24,052 bases of DNA from a virus, in IMG/VR virus record IMGVR_UViG_3300031539_000315, positions 1 through 24,052 of that record. One strand, 5' to 3'. Both the position numbers and the translations under genes were made by a program. Position 1 is the first letter of the stretch. The number at the start of each line of letters is the position of its first letter. This document shows, piece by piece, positions 12,120 through 20,800 of the stretch. The notes beneath the pieces were generated by a model. It was not told the origin of the DNA. It saw only the letters and a list, made by a program, of their open reading frames with translations, and did not search any database.

Positions 12120-14454
12120 TGGTTCGACAACCATAAAACAAGGCGCCACTAGTATCATATCCTCTTTCGGAAGTATTGGAGGAGGTGCTACGAAACTGGC
12201 GGCAGCATTTAATCCTGTAACCGCTGCGGTTGTAGCCTCTGTTGCTGCCTTTACAGCTGTTACTAAAGTAGCCAAAGAATCCTACGATGTATTTGTTAAG
12301 TATGAAGAACAACTGAATAATGTTTGGACTATGCTAGATGTAAGTAACACGGAAATGGAAGCATTTGGAAAGGAGGTCAGATCATTACCTTCTGCTTTAG
12401 GATCAACCACAGAACTTTTGAAAGGTATGTATGAAATTTTATCAGCTGGGGTTCCCAAAGATAATGCTGTAGAATTCCTTACAACAGCAGCAAAGGCTGG
12501 TAAAGCTGGTATGACTGATATGAAAACTGCTGCGGATGGTCTTACAACTGTGGTAAATGCCTATCACCTATCATTCACTAAGGCACAGGAAGTTTCTGAC
12601 AAAATGTTTACAGCAGTTAAAGCTGGAAAGACTACATTCGATGAGTTAGCTCAATCAATTGGTAGAGTTGCTCCTACTGCAAGTCAATTGGGTGTTACAA
12701 CGGATGCATTACTAGCATCAATTGCAATATTAACTAAAAGTGGTATTAAGACATCTGAAGCAGCATCATCACTAAAAGCAGCTTTTACAAATATTATCAA
12801 ACCTCAGAAAGCAGCGGCAGATATGGCAGAAGAACTTGGAATTCAATTTGATGCTGCAGCTTTGAAAGCAAAAGGTATGAAACAATTTATGGAGGACATT
12901 TCTATAGCAGCAGATGGAGATGTTGCCAAGATGGGTAAGTTGTTTGGATCTAGTGAAGCTCTTAATGCAATGCTTATTCTTACAGCAAAAGAAGGTGGAG
13001 CTCAAATGACAGAGCTATTAGACCAAATGGCAAAATCTGCTGGAGCGACCCAAACAGCTTTTGAGAAGATAGAAGGCGGTGCTGGAGCTGGAATGAAGGA
13101 GTTGGATGCAACCTTTGAAAAGATTTACATTACAATCGGTGAAAGACTTGCACCTGTAGTTGGCGATCTAGTAACTCGTTTTAATGATTGGCTTGAAGTG
13201 TCTCTAAAAGCTAAAGATTCAGGTTTAAATGTCGCTATTGATCTTTTGGGGAACTCGTTTAAAATTCTTGGTGGATTAATTAATATAGCAATAGACGTTT
13301 TTAATATTTTATCTCCATTACTTTTACCTCTAAAGGGACTCGTTATGCTTTTAAATGTGGCGCTTGAAGCAGAAGCCTGGTGGATTGGGCAACTTGAAAA
13401 AGCACTTAGAGCATTAGCGGACTTTATGACTGGTGGACTATCCACTGTTATAAGTAAAACGGCTGATGGAATGACAGCTGTAGGTACCGCAGCCAAAGAT
13501 GCTGCAACTGGTGTAGGATCAGCAATTAAAGAAGCGGCAGTTGGTTATAAGGAATCTGTTAAAGATATGTTAGGTATGAATGATGAATTGGACGAGAAAA
13601 CGAAGAACATTATCCGAGGATATAATGCATTATTCAAGCAGCAAAGAGAGAAGCGTGAGGAAAGATTTCCAACGATGAGTAAAAAATCTATTGATGAACA
13701 GATGGAATACTATGCTAAGTCCTTTAAAGAATCAATTCCGGAAGACCATCAAGTTTATATCGACTTCTATGGTAGAGGTTCATCAGTATTACCTCTAAGT
13801 GAAAAGATTGCTGAGTTGTCTGGTAAACTGTTTGGTATGATTGGTGACGCAGAAAGTTCTGATCCTAAAGTTACATTTGATTTAAAGGGTCCTGCTGGTC
13901 AGTCATTAACCTCAGCATTAAATACAGCAGAGTCTGGATTCAAATCAATGTTCGACAGTATTGTATCTGGAACATTTAACGCTAAGAATGCTTTCAGTAG
14001 TATGGCATCGAGTATTTTATCAACTATTGCTAATATGCTTTCAAGTCAAGCAATCAATAGTTTTGTTTCACTTTTAGGTGGAGCAATTACAGGTGCTTTA
14101 GGTGGAGGCGCAGGTGGTCTTGATCCATCTGCTGGATATGGATGGGGAAGAGCTAAAGGTGGACCGGTAGGTGCTGGCAAATCATATCTTGTTGGAGAAC
14201 GAGGACCTGAACTATTTATGCCTGGTTCATCTGGAACAATTATTCCTAACAATCAACTGGGAGGAGCTGGCAATAATGTAACCTTCCAAAATAATATAAA
14301 CATTCAGAATGGTGGAGCTTTAACAGATCCTGAAGAAGCAAATAAAGTATTCTCAAGTATGGCACAGTTGATGAAAGATCAAGTGAGACAGGTTATTCAT
14401 AATGAGAAACGTGTTGGTGGAATGTTAAATGCTAACACAGGGAGGATGGCGTAA
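12079..14454 (+). CDS. Tail tape measure protein (TP901-like core, lambda H-type C-terminus)
   Basis: The 791-residue protein is the longest before J. It sets tail length and passes out with the DNA. A hydrophobic stretch lies at 41-64 (AAAFNPVTAAVVASVAAFTA). The TP901-type core spans about 98-330: LPSALGSTTELLKGMYEILS, AKAGMTDMKTAADGLTTVVNAY, AQSIGRVAPTASQLGV and KTSEAASSLKAAFTNI. A second hydrophobic region lies at about 388-430 (ILGGLINIAIDVFNILSPLL), possibly used in membrane passage. The C-terminus has a Gly/Ala-rich part and the common end motif GERGPELFMPGSSGTIIPN near 705-725. No lytic transglycosylase or peptidase domain was seen. Its stop overlaps the next ATG by one base (TAATG). 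Confidence 0.93.
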   Translation: MARKIEQEWVVKDSGSTTIKQGATSIISSFGSIGGGATKLAAAFNPVTAAVVASVAAFTAVTKVAKESYDVFVKYEEQLNNVWTMLDVSNTEMEAFGKEVRSLPSALGSTTELLKGMYEILSAGVPKDNAVEFLTTAAKAGKAGMTDMKTAADGLTTVVNAYHLSFTKAQEVSDKMFTAVKAGKTTFDELAQSIGRVAPTASQLGVTTDALLASIAILTKSGIKTSEAASSLKAAFTNIIKPQKAAADMAEELGIQFDAAALKAKGMKQFMEDISIAADGDVAKMGKLFGSSEALNAMLILTAKEGGAQMTELLDQMAKSAGATQTAFEKIEGGAGAGMKELDATFEKIYITIGERLAPVVGDLVTRFNDWLEVSLKAKDSGLNVAIDLLGNSFKILGGLINIAIDVFNILSPLLLPLKGLVMLLNVALEAEAWWIGQLEKALRALADFMTGGLSTVISKTADGMTAVGTAAKDAATGVGSAIKEAAVGYKESVKDMLGMNDELDEKTKNIIRGYNALFKQQREKREERFPTMSKKSIDEQMEYYAKSFKESIPEDHQVYIDFYGRGSSVLPLSEKIAELSGKLFGMIGDAESSDPKVTFDLKGPAGQSLTSALNTAESGFKSMFDSIVSGTFNAKNAFSSMASSILSTIANMLSSQAINSFVSLLGGAITGALGGGAGGLDPSAGYGWGRAKGGPVGAGKSYLVGERGPELFMPGSSGTIIPNNQLGGAGNNVTFQNNINIQNGGALTDPEEANKVFSSMAQLMKDQVRQVIHNEKRVGGMLNANTGRMA

Positions 14455-14822
14455 TGGCAGTCCTGTTAGACACAGATACATATAAAGTAACCAAAAATAC
14501 ATCCAAGAAACGTAAACTCAATACAAAAGAGCTACAATTTGGTGATGGTTATAGACAAATTCTTGTTGATGGTATAAACTATGACCGTGAACAATGGTCT
14601 ATGGATTTTGTCTTGTTAGACTCAACGTCTGCCTCAGCATTAGAAGATATACTTGTTAATAGTGTTTATGCTCCAGCGAATATAATTCAATGGACTCCAC
14701 TTGATTCAACAGAAACAAAATATTGGACAGCTGGTGAAGTATCAAAAACTCCTAATGGAATACCAGGTAGATGTCAATGGAAAATAACTTGTACACTAAT
14801 GCAAGAATTTCCATTGGTATAA
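14454..14822 (+). CDS. Minor tail protein, lambda M-like
   Basis: The 122-residue protein starts on the last base of the tape measure stop codon. It follows the M family pattern: a polar N-terminus ending NTKELQFGDGYRQILVDGIN, then REQWSMDFVLLDSTSASALEDIL, PANIIQWTPLDST and GIPGRCQWKITCTLMQEF. The L.FGDGY.Q....GIN and W..tc...e. signatures are typical. M lies at the tail tip next to the distal tube end in lambda. The order H, M, L, K, I, J is kept here. Confidence 0.9.
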   Translation: MAVLLDTDTYKVTKNTSKKRKLNTKELQFGDGYRQILVDGINYDREQWSMDFVLLDSTSASALEDILVNSVYAPANIIQWTPLDSTETKYWTAGEVSKTPNGIPGRCQWKITCTLMQEFPLV

Positions 14823-14831
14823 GAGGAACAC

Positions 14832-15545
14832 ATGGCAACTTACTATAAGATTAAAGAAGACCAACAACAATTAATGCCAGGTAGTGCGTTAGTGGAATTG
14901 TTTAGGATTGATGCTACACAAATTGGTGGAAGCATATACTATTTCACAACAGGCACAAACAATGCGGGTGGTAAGGTAACATTCAATGCAATAGATTATA
15001 ATCCTGCACCTATTCAATTTGAAGGTCTTGAACAAAACGATGAAGGAAAGTTTCCAAGACCAAAGGTAAGGTTATCAAATGTGACTCCAATATTACTTGC
15101 AGAAGTTATAGCTTATCAGGATTTGGTTGGGGCAAAGATTGTGAGGACTAGAACATTTGAGAAATATCTTGATGGGAAACCAGAAGCAGATCCAAATGCC
15201 AAATTCCTTGACGATGTATTCTTTGTTGAACGTAAAACTAAACAAACAAAAACTGTTATCGAATGGGAGTTAAGATCAGCACTTGACTTAGAGAATATAT
15301 TAATTCCTAAACGTCAAGCAATTGCAACCTGCACACATAGATATCTTGGTGTTAATAATGAAGATTCAACTTGTCCATACACAGGAATCAATGGATATTG
15401 GACTAAAACAGGACAGGCAACAGATGAGGATGGCGATGAATGTGGCAAACAACTATGTGATTGCAGATTAAGATACACAATTGATGAAGGATTACCATAT
15501 AGAGGATTCCCAGGGATCGGAAACTTCGGGATCCCATTCCGATAA
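14832..15545 (+). CDS. Minor tail protein, lambda L-like, with Fe-S type Cys cluster
   Basis: The 237-residue protein starts at ATG 14832 after AAGAGGA. The N-terminal two thirds are strand-rich (ALVELFRIDATQIGG, APIQFEGLEQNDEGKFPRPKVRLSN, then the FFVERKTKQTKTVIEWELRS segment). The C-terminal third has Cys at 167, 181, 204, 209 and 211 within CTHRYLG, STCPYTG and DECGKQLCDCRLRY. In lambda, gpL is known to bind an iron-sulfur cluster with four C-terminal Cys; the spacing here suggests the same. L forms the ring at the tail tip that anchors J. The role in other phages is inferred from that structure. Confidence 0.9.
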   Translation: MATYYKIKEDQQQLMPGSALVELFRIDATQIGGSIYYFTTGTNNAGGKVTFNAIDYNPAPIQFEGLEQNDEGKFPRPKVRLSNVTPILLAEVIAYQDLVGAKIVRTRTFEKYLDGKPEADPNAKFLDDVFFVERKTKQTKTVIEWELRSALDLENILIPKRQAIATCTHRYLGVNNEDSTCPYTGINGYWTKTGQATDEDGDECGKQLCDCRLRYTIDEGLPYRGFPGIGNFGIPFR

Positions 15546-15554
15546 GGAGTTTAT

Positions 15555-16298
15555 ATGTTTACGAATAAGATAAACATTTTTTCAATAAAAGCAAAGCAAG
15601 ATGCAATCGAACATTGTCGTTCCTGTCTTCCAAATGAAGGATGTGGAATCATTTCAAAGGATAAGTTTATTCCTTTTGAAAATAGATCAGAAGCTCCTGG
15701 ACAAGAGTTTATAATTGATGATGATAGATTCAACTATCTACTTGCTACAGATATGATTGATGCTATTATTCATTCACACATAAACTATCCGCATGCTAGT
15801 GAAGAAGATCAACAACAGCAAAGAGCATTGGAAATCCCATTTGGAATTGTTAATTTTCAAAAGGGATGTGCTACTCATTTAATTTTCTTTGGAGATACAC
15901 TTGAAACAGAACCATTGATTCAACGTCCATTCTTCTTTGGTGTTTTTGATTGCTTAAGTTTAGCAAGAGATTACTGGAAACAGAAATTCAATATCAGGAT
16001 ATCAACTCCTATTAGAAGTTTAGGATATTGGAAAAGAGAACAATCATTATTTGAAGATCATATCAACTCAGATGACTATCCTGTTGATTTCATTAACAAG
16101 AATGAAGCTAAACCAGGCGATGTTTTATTTTATAAGATGGTAGGATCAAAATATATTAATCACGTGGGATCAATTCTAGATACAGGAAAAGTCATGCATC
16201 ATTTCATCAATAAGATCTCGTGCACTCTTCCCCCATCATATTATCAAGAAATGTTATATATGGGTGGTAGATTAAACAGAGATTTGGGAGAAGTTTAA
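15555..16298 (+). CDS. Tail tip assembly protein, lambda K-like: JAMM plus NlpC/P60 domains
   Basis: The 247-residue protein starts nine bases after the L stop, with AAGGAG upstream. Residues 1-110 form a JAMM/MPN metalloprotease-type domain: E28 in NEGCG, then H73-S-H75, S82 and D85 in IIHSHINYPHASEED. There are six residues between HSH and S, while the general motif has seven, so the spacing is one shorter. Residues 125-247 form an NlpC/P60-type cysteine peptidase domain: C133 in FGVFDCLSLARDYW, a PGDVLFYKM strand and H203 in INHVGSIL. The enzyme may cut peptidoglycan or process tail proteins. In lambda K is needed for tail tip assembly but is not found in the finished tail. Confidence 0.92.
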   Translation: MFTNKINIFSIKAKQDAIEHCRSCLPNEGCGIISKDKFIPFENRSEAPGQEFIIDDDRFNYLLATDMIDAIIHSHINYPHASEEDQQQQRALEIPFGIVNFQKGCATHLIFFGDTLETEPLIQRPFFFGVFDCLSLARDYWKQKFNIRISTPIRSLGYWKREQSLFEDHINSDDYPVDFINKNEAKPGDVLFYKMVGSKYINHVGSILDTGKVMHHFINKISCTLPPSYYQEMLYMGGRLNRDLGEV

Positions 16299-17000
16299 AT
16301 GGAAAATACCATAAATCTATATGGAAGTTTAGCCAGGAAGTTTGAAAAGAAATATAAGCACGATGCGAAAGGTATAAAGATTGCGGTTAGATCACCTCGT
16401 GAGATGATGAGTGCTTTAGAAGCTAATTTTCCTGGATTCAAAACATTGATGAAAAAGACTGGATACTATCGAGTTGCAAAAGGAGAATCATTACATAACG
16501 GTCAACAGATCAAACCAGACGAAGTCGAAATGAGATTTTCAAAAGATAGTTGGCACATGATGCCTATAGCAGCTGGATGTGGAGATAATGGATTCTTTAG
16601 TGTGGTTCTTGGAATTGTTCTTGTTGTGATTTCATATCTTGTTCCTGCATTTGCTCCAATCGGATACAAATTAGGAGCTGCTTTGATTCTTGGAGGTATA
16701 GCACAGATGCTTTCTCCAAATCCAGCAATTGGAAACTATGGTGACAATGAAAAACCTGATGAGAATCCTTCGTATTTATTTGATGGTCCTGTAAACTCTG
16801 TTGAACCTGGTTTGACAATTCCTGTAGCATACGGTCATACATTTGTAGGATCTATTTCAGTATCAGGTGGTATTCGTATAACAGATCTTTCAACAGATAT
16901 AGTTGAAGATGATGTTGACTTCCGATGGCCTCATGATGATGACGATAAATATGGTAGTGGAGACTCAGATAAATGGCCAAGCGCTCCAAGCAAGTGGTAA
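16299..17000 (+). CDS. Tail tip assembly protein, lambda I-like
   Basis: The 233-residue protein starts directly after the K stop. It begins with a ubiquitin-like strand-helix part (INLYGSLARKFEKKYK ... VRSPREMMSALEANFPGFKTLM), followed by two hydrophobic stretches near 100-145 (FFSVVLGIVLVVISYLVPAF, GYKLGAALILGGIAQML). The typical SPNP and PGLTIPVAYG segments come after, as in lambda I. The last 30 residues are very acidic (VEDDVDFRWPHDDDDKYGSG), which looks unusual. Its end overlaps the start of the first PanC-like gene by 28 bases. In lambda, I acts in tip assembly with K, L and J. Confidence 0.9.
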   Translation: MENTINLYGSLARKFEKKYKHDAKGIKIAVRSPREMMSALEANFPGFKTLMKKTGYYRVAKGESLHNGQQIKPDEVEMRFSKDSWHMMPIAAGCGDNGFFSVVLGIVLVVISYLVPAFAPIGYKLGAALILGGIAQMLSPNPAIGNYGDNEKPDENPSYLFDGPVNSVEPGLTIPVAYGHTFVGSISVSGGIRITDLSTDIVEDDVDFRWPHDDDDKYGSGDSDKWPSAPSKW

Positions 17001-17845
17001 TTAATTCATTCAGAGATGTAATTGAAAACTATGATCTAAATGATATCTGTTCGGTAACATTTGATAAGAAAAATAACTATGACAACTTTCATAAAGGACA
17101 TGATTATATATTTGATTATGCAAAGGCAAACTTCAAATATGTTCTTTTGATCTTTGCAGATCCAAGATCGTTTCCTAAATACTTCTATGTAGGCAATAAA
17201 TATAAAGAAAACAAGAAAAGTAAAGCAAACTATCTTGATTGTTACAATTGGTCTATGAAACATGATGCTGATCTGTTCTGGTGGCATGATGATGACTTTG
17301 TAAAAGATTATGCACCTGACTATAGAGATTGGGTAGATGAATGGTTCGAGGAACACGATTTATACAAATGTCTTACATCACATAAGAGAAATCAACATAT
17401 AATTGAAAGAATTAAAGCAATGATGATGTTGAAAAGAAGATCACAACTGACTTGGAATAAACTTGCTTCGTGGAAGGATGGGTATGTAAAGTTCTATGAT
17501 GCTTGGTTCATCAATAATTTCACACCAGAAAAGCATTTGTTAATTGAACCGATTAAGAATGAGAATGGAGTTTACTATTCAAGACACTATAAAGAGTATG
17601 ATAAGAACCAGATTAAGATATTCAATTTATTTGAAGAGTATGCTGAGCACATTAACAAAGATAACTTAACAGAGTTTTTCAATAGATTATATAAGAAGAT
17701 GCTTGTAAATAGAATGAAATTACAAAACATTGAGATAGCAGATGGCAAGATTATGAATGGAAAGGAAATGATCTTTTATTCATTCAAAATCAATAACATT
17801 GCTGAATCATATCCTGTTGTGAGGGAACTAAATGAGCAAAGATAA
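16973..17845 (+). CDS. PanC-like (pantothenate synthetase-like) HxGH ligase, I-J interval
   Basis: The 290-residue protein starts at ATG 16973 with GGAG about ten bases upstream, overlapping I by 28 bases and J by 14 bases. It can be laid over PanC (E. coli PanC has 283 residues) in full. HKGH at 40-43 matches HxGH; VLLIFADPRSF at 57-67 matches the VSIFVNPMQF strand; the DCYNWSMKHDADLFW stretch (89-103) matches the helix-strand before the APS segment; WKD at 167-169 matches the GEKD region; and IEPIKNENGVYYSRHY at 191-206 matches the VPI.R..DGLA.SSRN segment. PanC joins pantoate and beta-alanine using ATP. Here SSRN is changed to YSRH, so the substrate may differ or activity may be lost. The match was made by eye; a different nucleotidylyltransferase is possible. 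Confidence 0.7.
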   Translation: MAKRSKQVVINSFRDVIENYDLNDICSVTFDKKNNYDNFHKGHDYIFDYAKANFKYVLLIFADPRSFPKYFYVGNKYKENKKSKANYLDCYNWSMKHDADLFWWHDDDFVKDYAPDYRDWVDEWFEEHDLYKCLTSHKRNQHIIERIKAMMMLKRRSQLTWNKLASWKDGYVKFYDAWFINNFTPEKHLLIEPIKNENGVYYSRHYKEYDKNQIKIFNLFEEYAEHINKDNLTEFFNRLYKKMLVNRMKLQNIEIADGKIMNGKEMIFYSFKINNIAESYPVVRELNEQR

Positions 17846-20800
17846 ACAGATCGTAAGAGGACGAGGTGGTGGAGGAGGTGGAGAAGCTTATACTCCAGTA
17901 GAGGCACCTAACAATCTTAAGTCAACATCAACAGCAAGAATCGTAGACGTTTTATGTGAAGGTTTGATTTATGGACCTGCGAATGGAGGGGTTGGTGATG
18001 GAGATGGATTGAAATGGAAGAAATCTACATACTTCAATGAAGTGCCAGTAGTAGGTGAATCTGGAACCATAAACTTTACCGGTGTTACTCTTGATGGTCG
18101 TTGCGGTTATTCAATGGGAACTAGTGATTCCCTGAATAAAGCTTATCCTTTAACAGACTTTGACTCAATTGATAATGTTACAGTTGTAAACACTCAGATT
18201 AAAAAAGAAACAGGCGAATATACACTTGTTATAACTGATCCTGATGTAGATACTGTCTATATAACTCTTGAGTTTCCAGTAATGTTACAACAAGAAGACA
18301 ATGGAGATACGAATCCAACAACAGTTAAGTATCATGTTGATGTAATTGGTGATGATGGTGCTGGCGATGTAATGCATTGGATAACAGCCGCTGGTGAAGG
18401 AACTCTAACAGGAAAAAATGTATCTCCATTCAGGCGTCAACATCAACTTGATGGTTTGAATACAACAGCATATCTATGGGGAACCGGACCGTATCATATT
18501 AAAATCTATAGAGATACAGATGATACCGATACAGTAAAGAAACAAAATGCTATGTATCTTTATTCATATACAGAATCAAAATCTGTTAAAATGTCATATC
18601 CAGATACAGCAGTAGCTGGTGTATCATTGATCTCAGATAAATTTGGTGGTTCAGTTCCTGCTCGTGCGTATAACATATACGGAAGATACATGTGGATTCC
18701 ATCTAACTATACTCCAGACATTGAAAATGGTGGTGGAACTTATAGTGGTGTTTGGGATGGTGAATTTAAGTATGGTTATTGTAGTAACCCTGCTTGGGTT
18801 CTCTTTGATATGATTAACAATGAAAGATTTGGATTAGGTGAAGATGTAGATCCTGCTTTAGTTGATAAGTGGAAGTTATATACAATTGGACAATATTGTG
18901 ACGAACCTGTTGACTTTATTGAAAGAACTAGGCTTCCAGGCGGTGGATATTCTTCAGATTCAACATCTTCTGAACCTAGATTTACATTTAATGGAGTAAT
19001 TTCAGATAGACGTCAAGCATTAGCAGTCATTAATCATTTGTGTTCAGTATTCAGAGGATATCCAATTTGGACTTCTGGATTTGTTTCATTTGATCAGGAC
19101 ACTCCAAAAGATATAACTCGTATAGCTAATCAATCGAATGTTAAAGATGGTTTGTTTGAATACGAAGGAACCGCAAAGTCATCTAGAACAACTGCCGTTA
19201 ATGTTTCATACAATGATATGGATCAATTTGGGAAACCTACAATTGTTACTATTCACGATGAAGATGGAATCATTAGATACGGTTACAATCCAATTGACAT
19301 ATTCTGTTTCGGATGTACATCAAAGAACGAAGCTATTCGTAGAGCAAAGTATATTCTTTATACAGATCTCAATCAAACAGAACTAGTTTCATTCACAGGT
19401 GGTATTGAATGGGCAGATGGAATCCCAGGTGAAGTTATAGGAATTCAAGATAAAGATTATGTTTCATCTGTAAATCAATCAGGTCGTGTTGTTTCAGGCA
19501 CCACTACATCCATCACAATTGATCGTCCTATGGAGATCGAAGTAGGAGAGACCTATACACTATATTGTGCTGACAACACAGCAGCAACGGTGTTTGAAAA
19601 GATTTTAACAAACGACGCAACAACTACAACAACCCTTACATGGTCTGGTGCTGTTGCTGAAGCACCTTCACCTGGACAAACGTGGGCAGTAACTAAATCA
19701 AGTGTAACAGATGTAAGGCAATTTCAAATTACAAATGTTAAAGAATTGACGATGGGATCAGAGTATGAGGTATCTGCTATTCTCTACGACCCAAACAAGT
19801 ATACATTTGTTGAAGATGGAAACATAATTGAAGTTCCGCCTGCATCTAATCTTCCTATTGGAGCTCTTGACCCACCATCAAATTTACAAGTTCAACCATT
19901 TACATATACAGATGGTGATAAAAAGAATAGAAAGTATGGTGCATTAATAAGTTGGGTAGCATCACCTGATTCACGAACACAAGATTATCAAATTCAAATT
20001 CAAAAGACGTCCGAAGCTGCATTTACATTAGATAGAACAGCTAGTCTTTCATATACTTGGAGAGATGTTCCTGCTGGCACATATTCAATTAAGGTAAGAG
20101 CTACATCTGCAACTGGAAATTCAGAATGGATTCTGTATCCTGATTTCACAATGGTTACAAACGTAAAAGATTTAGCGGCTCCTACAAACCTACGAACAAT
20201 TGACGAACCTGCAACAGATGAGTTTAATGGGCCTGACTGTGAGATTGAATGGGATGCTTCTGTTGGAGCAGCCTATGATGGATCAACAGTTGTTTATATA
20301 TCAGATGGAACTGATACTAACATCCTAGAATTAGACACAACAAGTTCAGTAGGTTATGATACAGTATTCGGATACAAAATTGAAGTTTATAAAGTAGACA
20401 ATACATTGCTACGAACATGGGTAACGGAGGATGGAGAAACACTTCAATACATCTATACGTTCAATATGAACAATGATGATAATGCCGGGAGTCCTATCCG
20501 ACAAATCAAGTTCAAAGTCTATGCATTTAACAAGAATGGGACACTTTCGCCGCCAGCAACATTGACAGCATCGAACCCACAACCAACAATGGTAGGTCAA
20601 ACCCCTACTGTATATTCAAAACCAACATACTTAGATGTAACATGGAGTCATGTTTTAGATAATGACTTATCATTCTATAGAGTATACTATGACTCAACAT
20701 CTACTTTAACATATACTCAATATATAGATGTCCCATATCCTATAACTGAAGCTGAAGTCTTTGGATTAAATTTCGGGACAACATACTATATCGAGATTGT

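Noticed and set aside
13125-13496. Long minus-strand open frame within the tape measure gene
   Set aside because: It runs opposite a confident gene, has no start signal or motif, and its composition is that of an antisense reading of Ala-rich codons.
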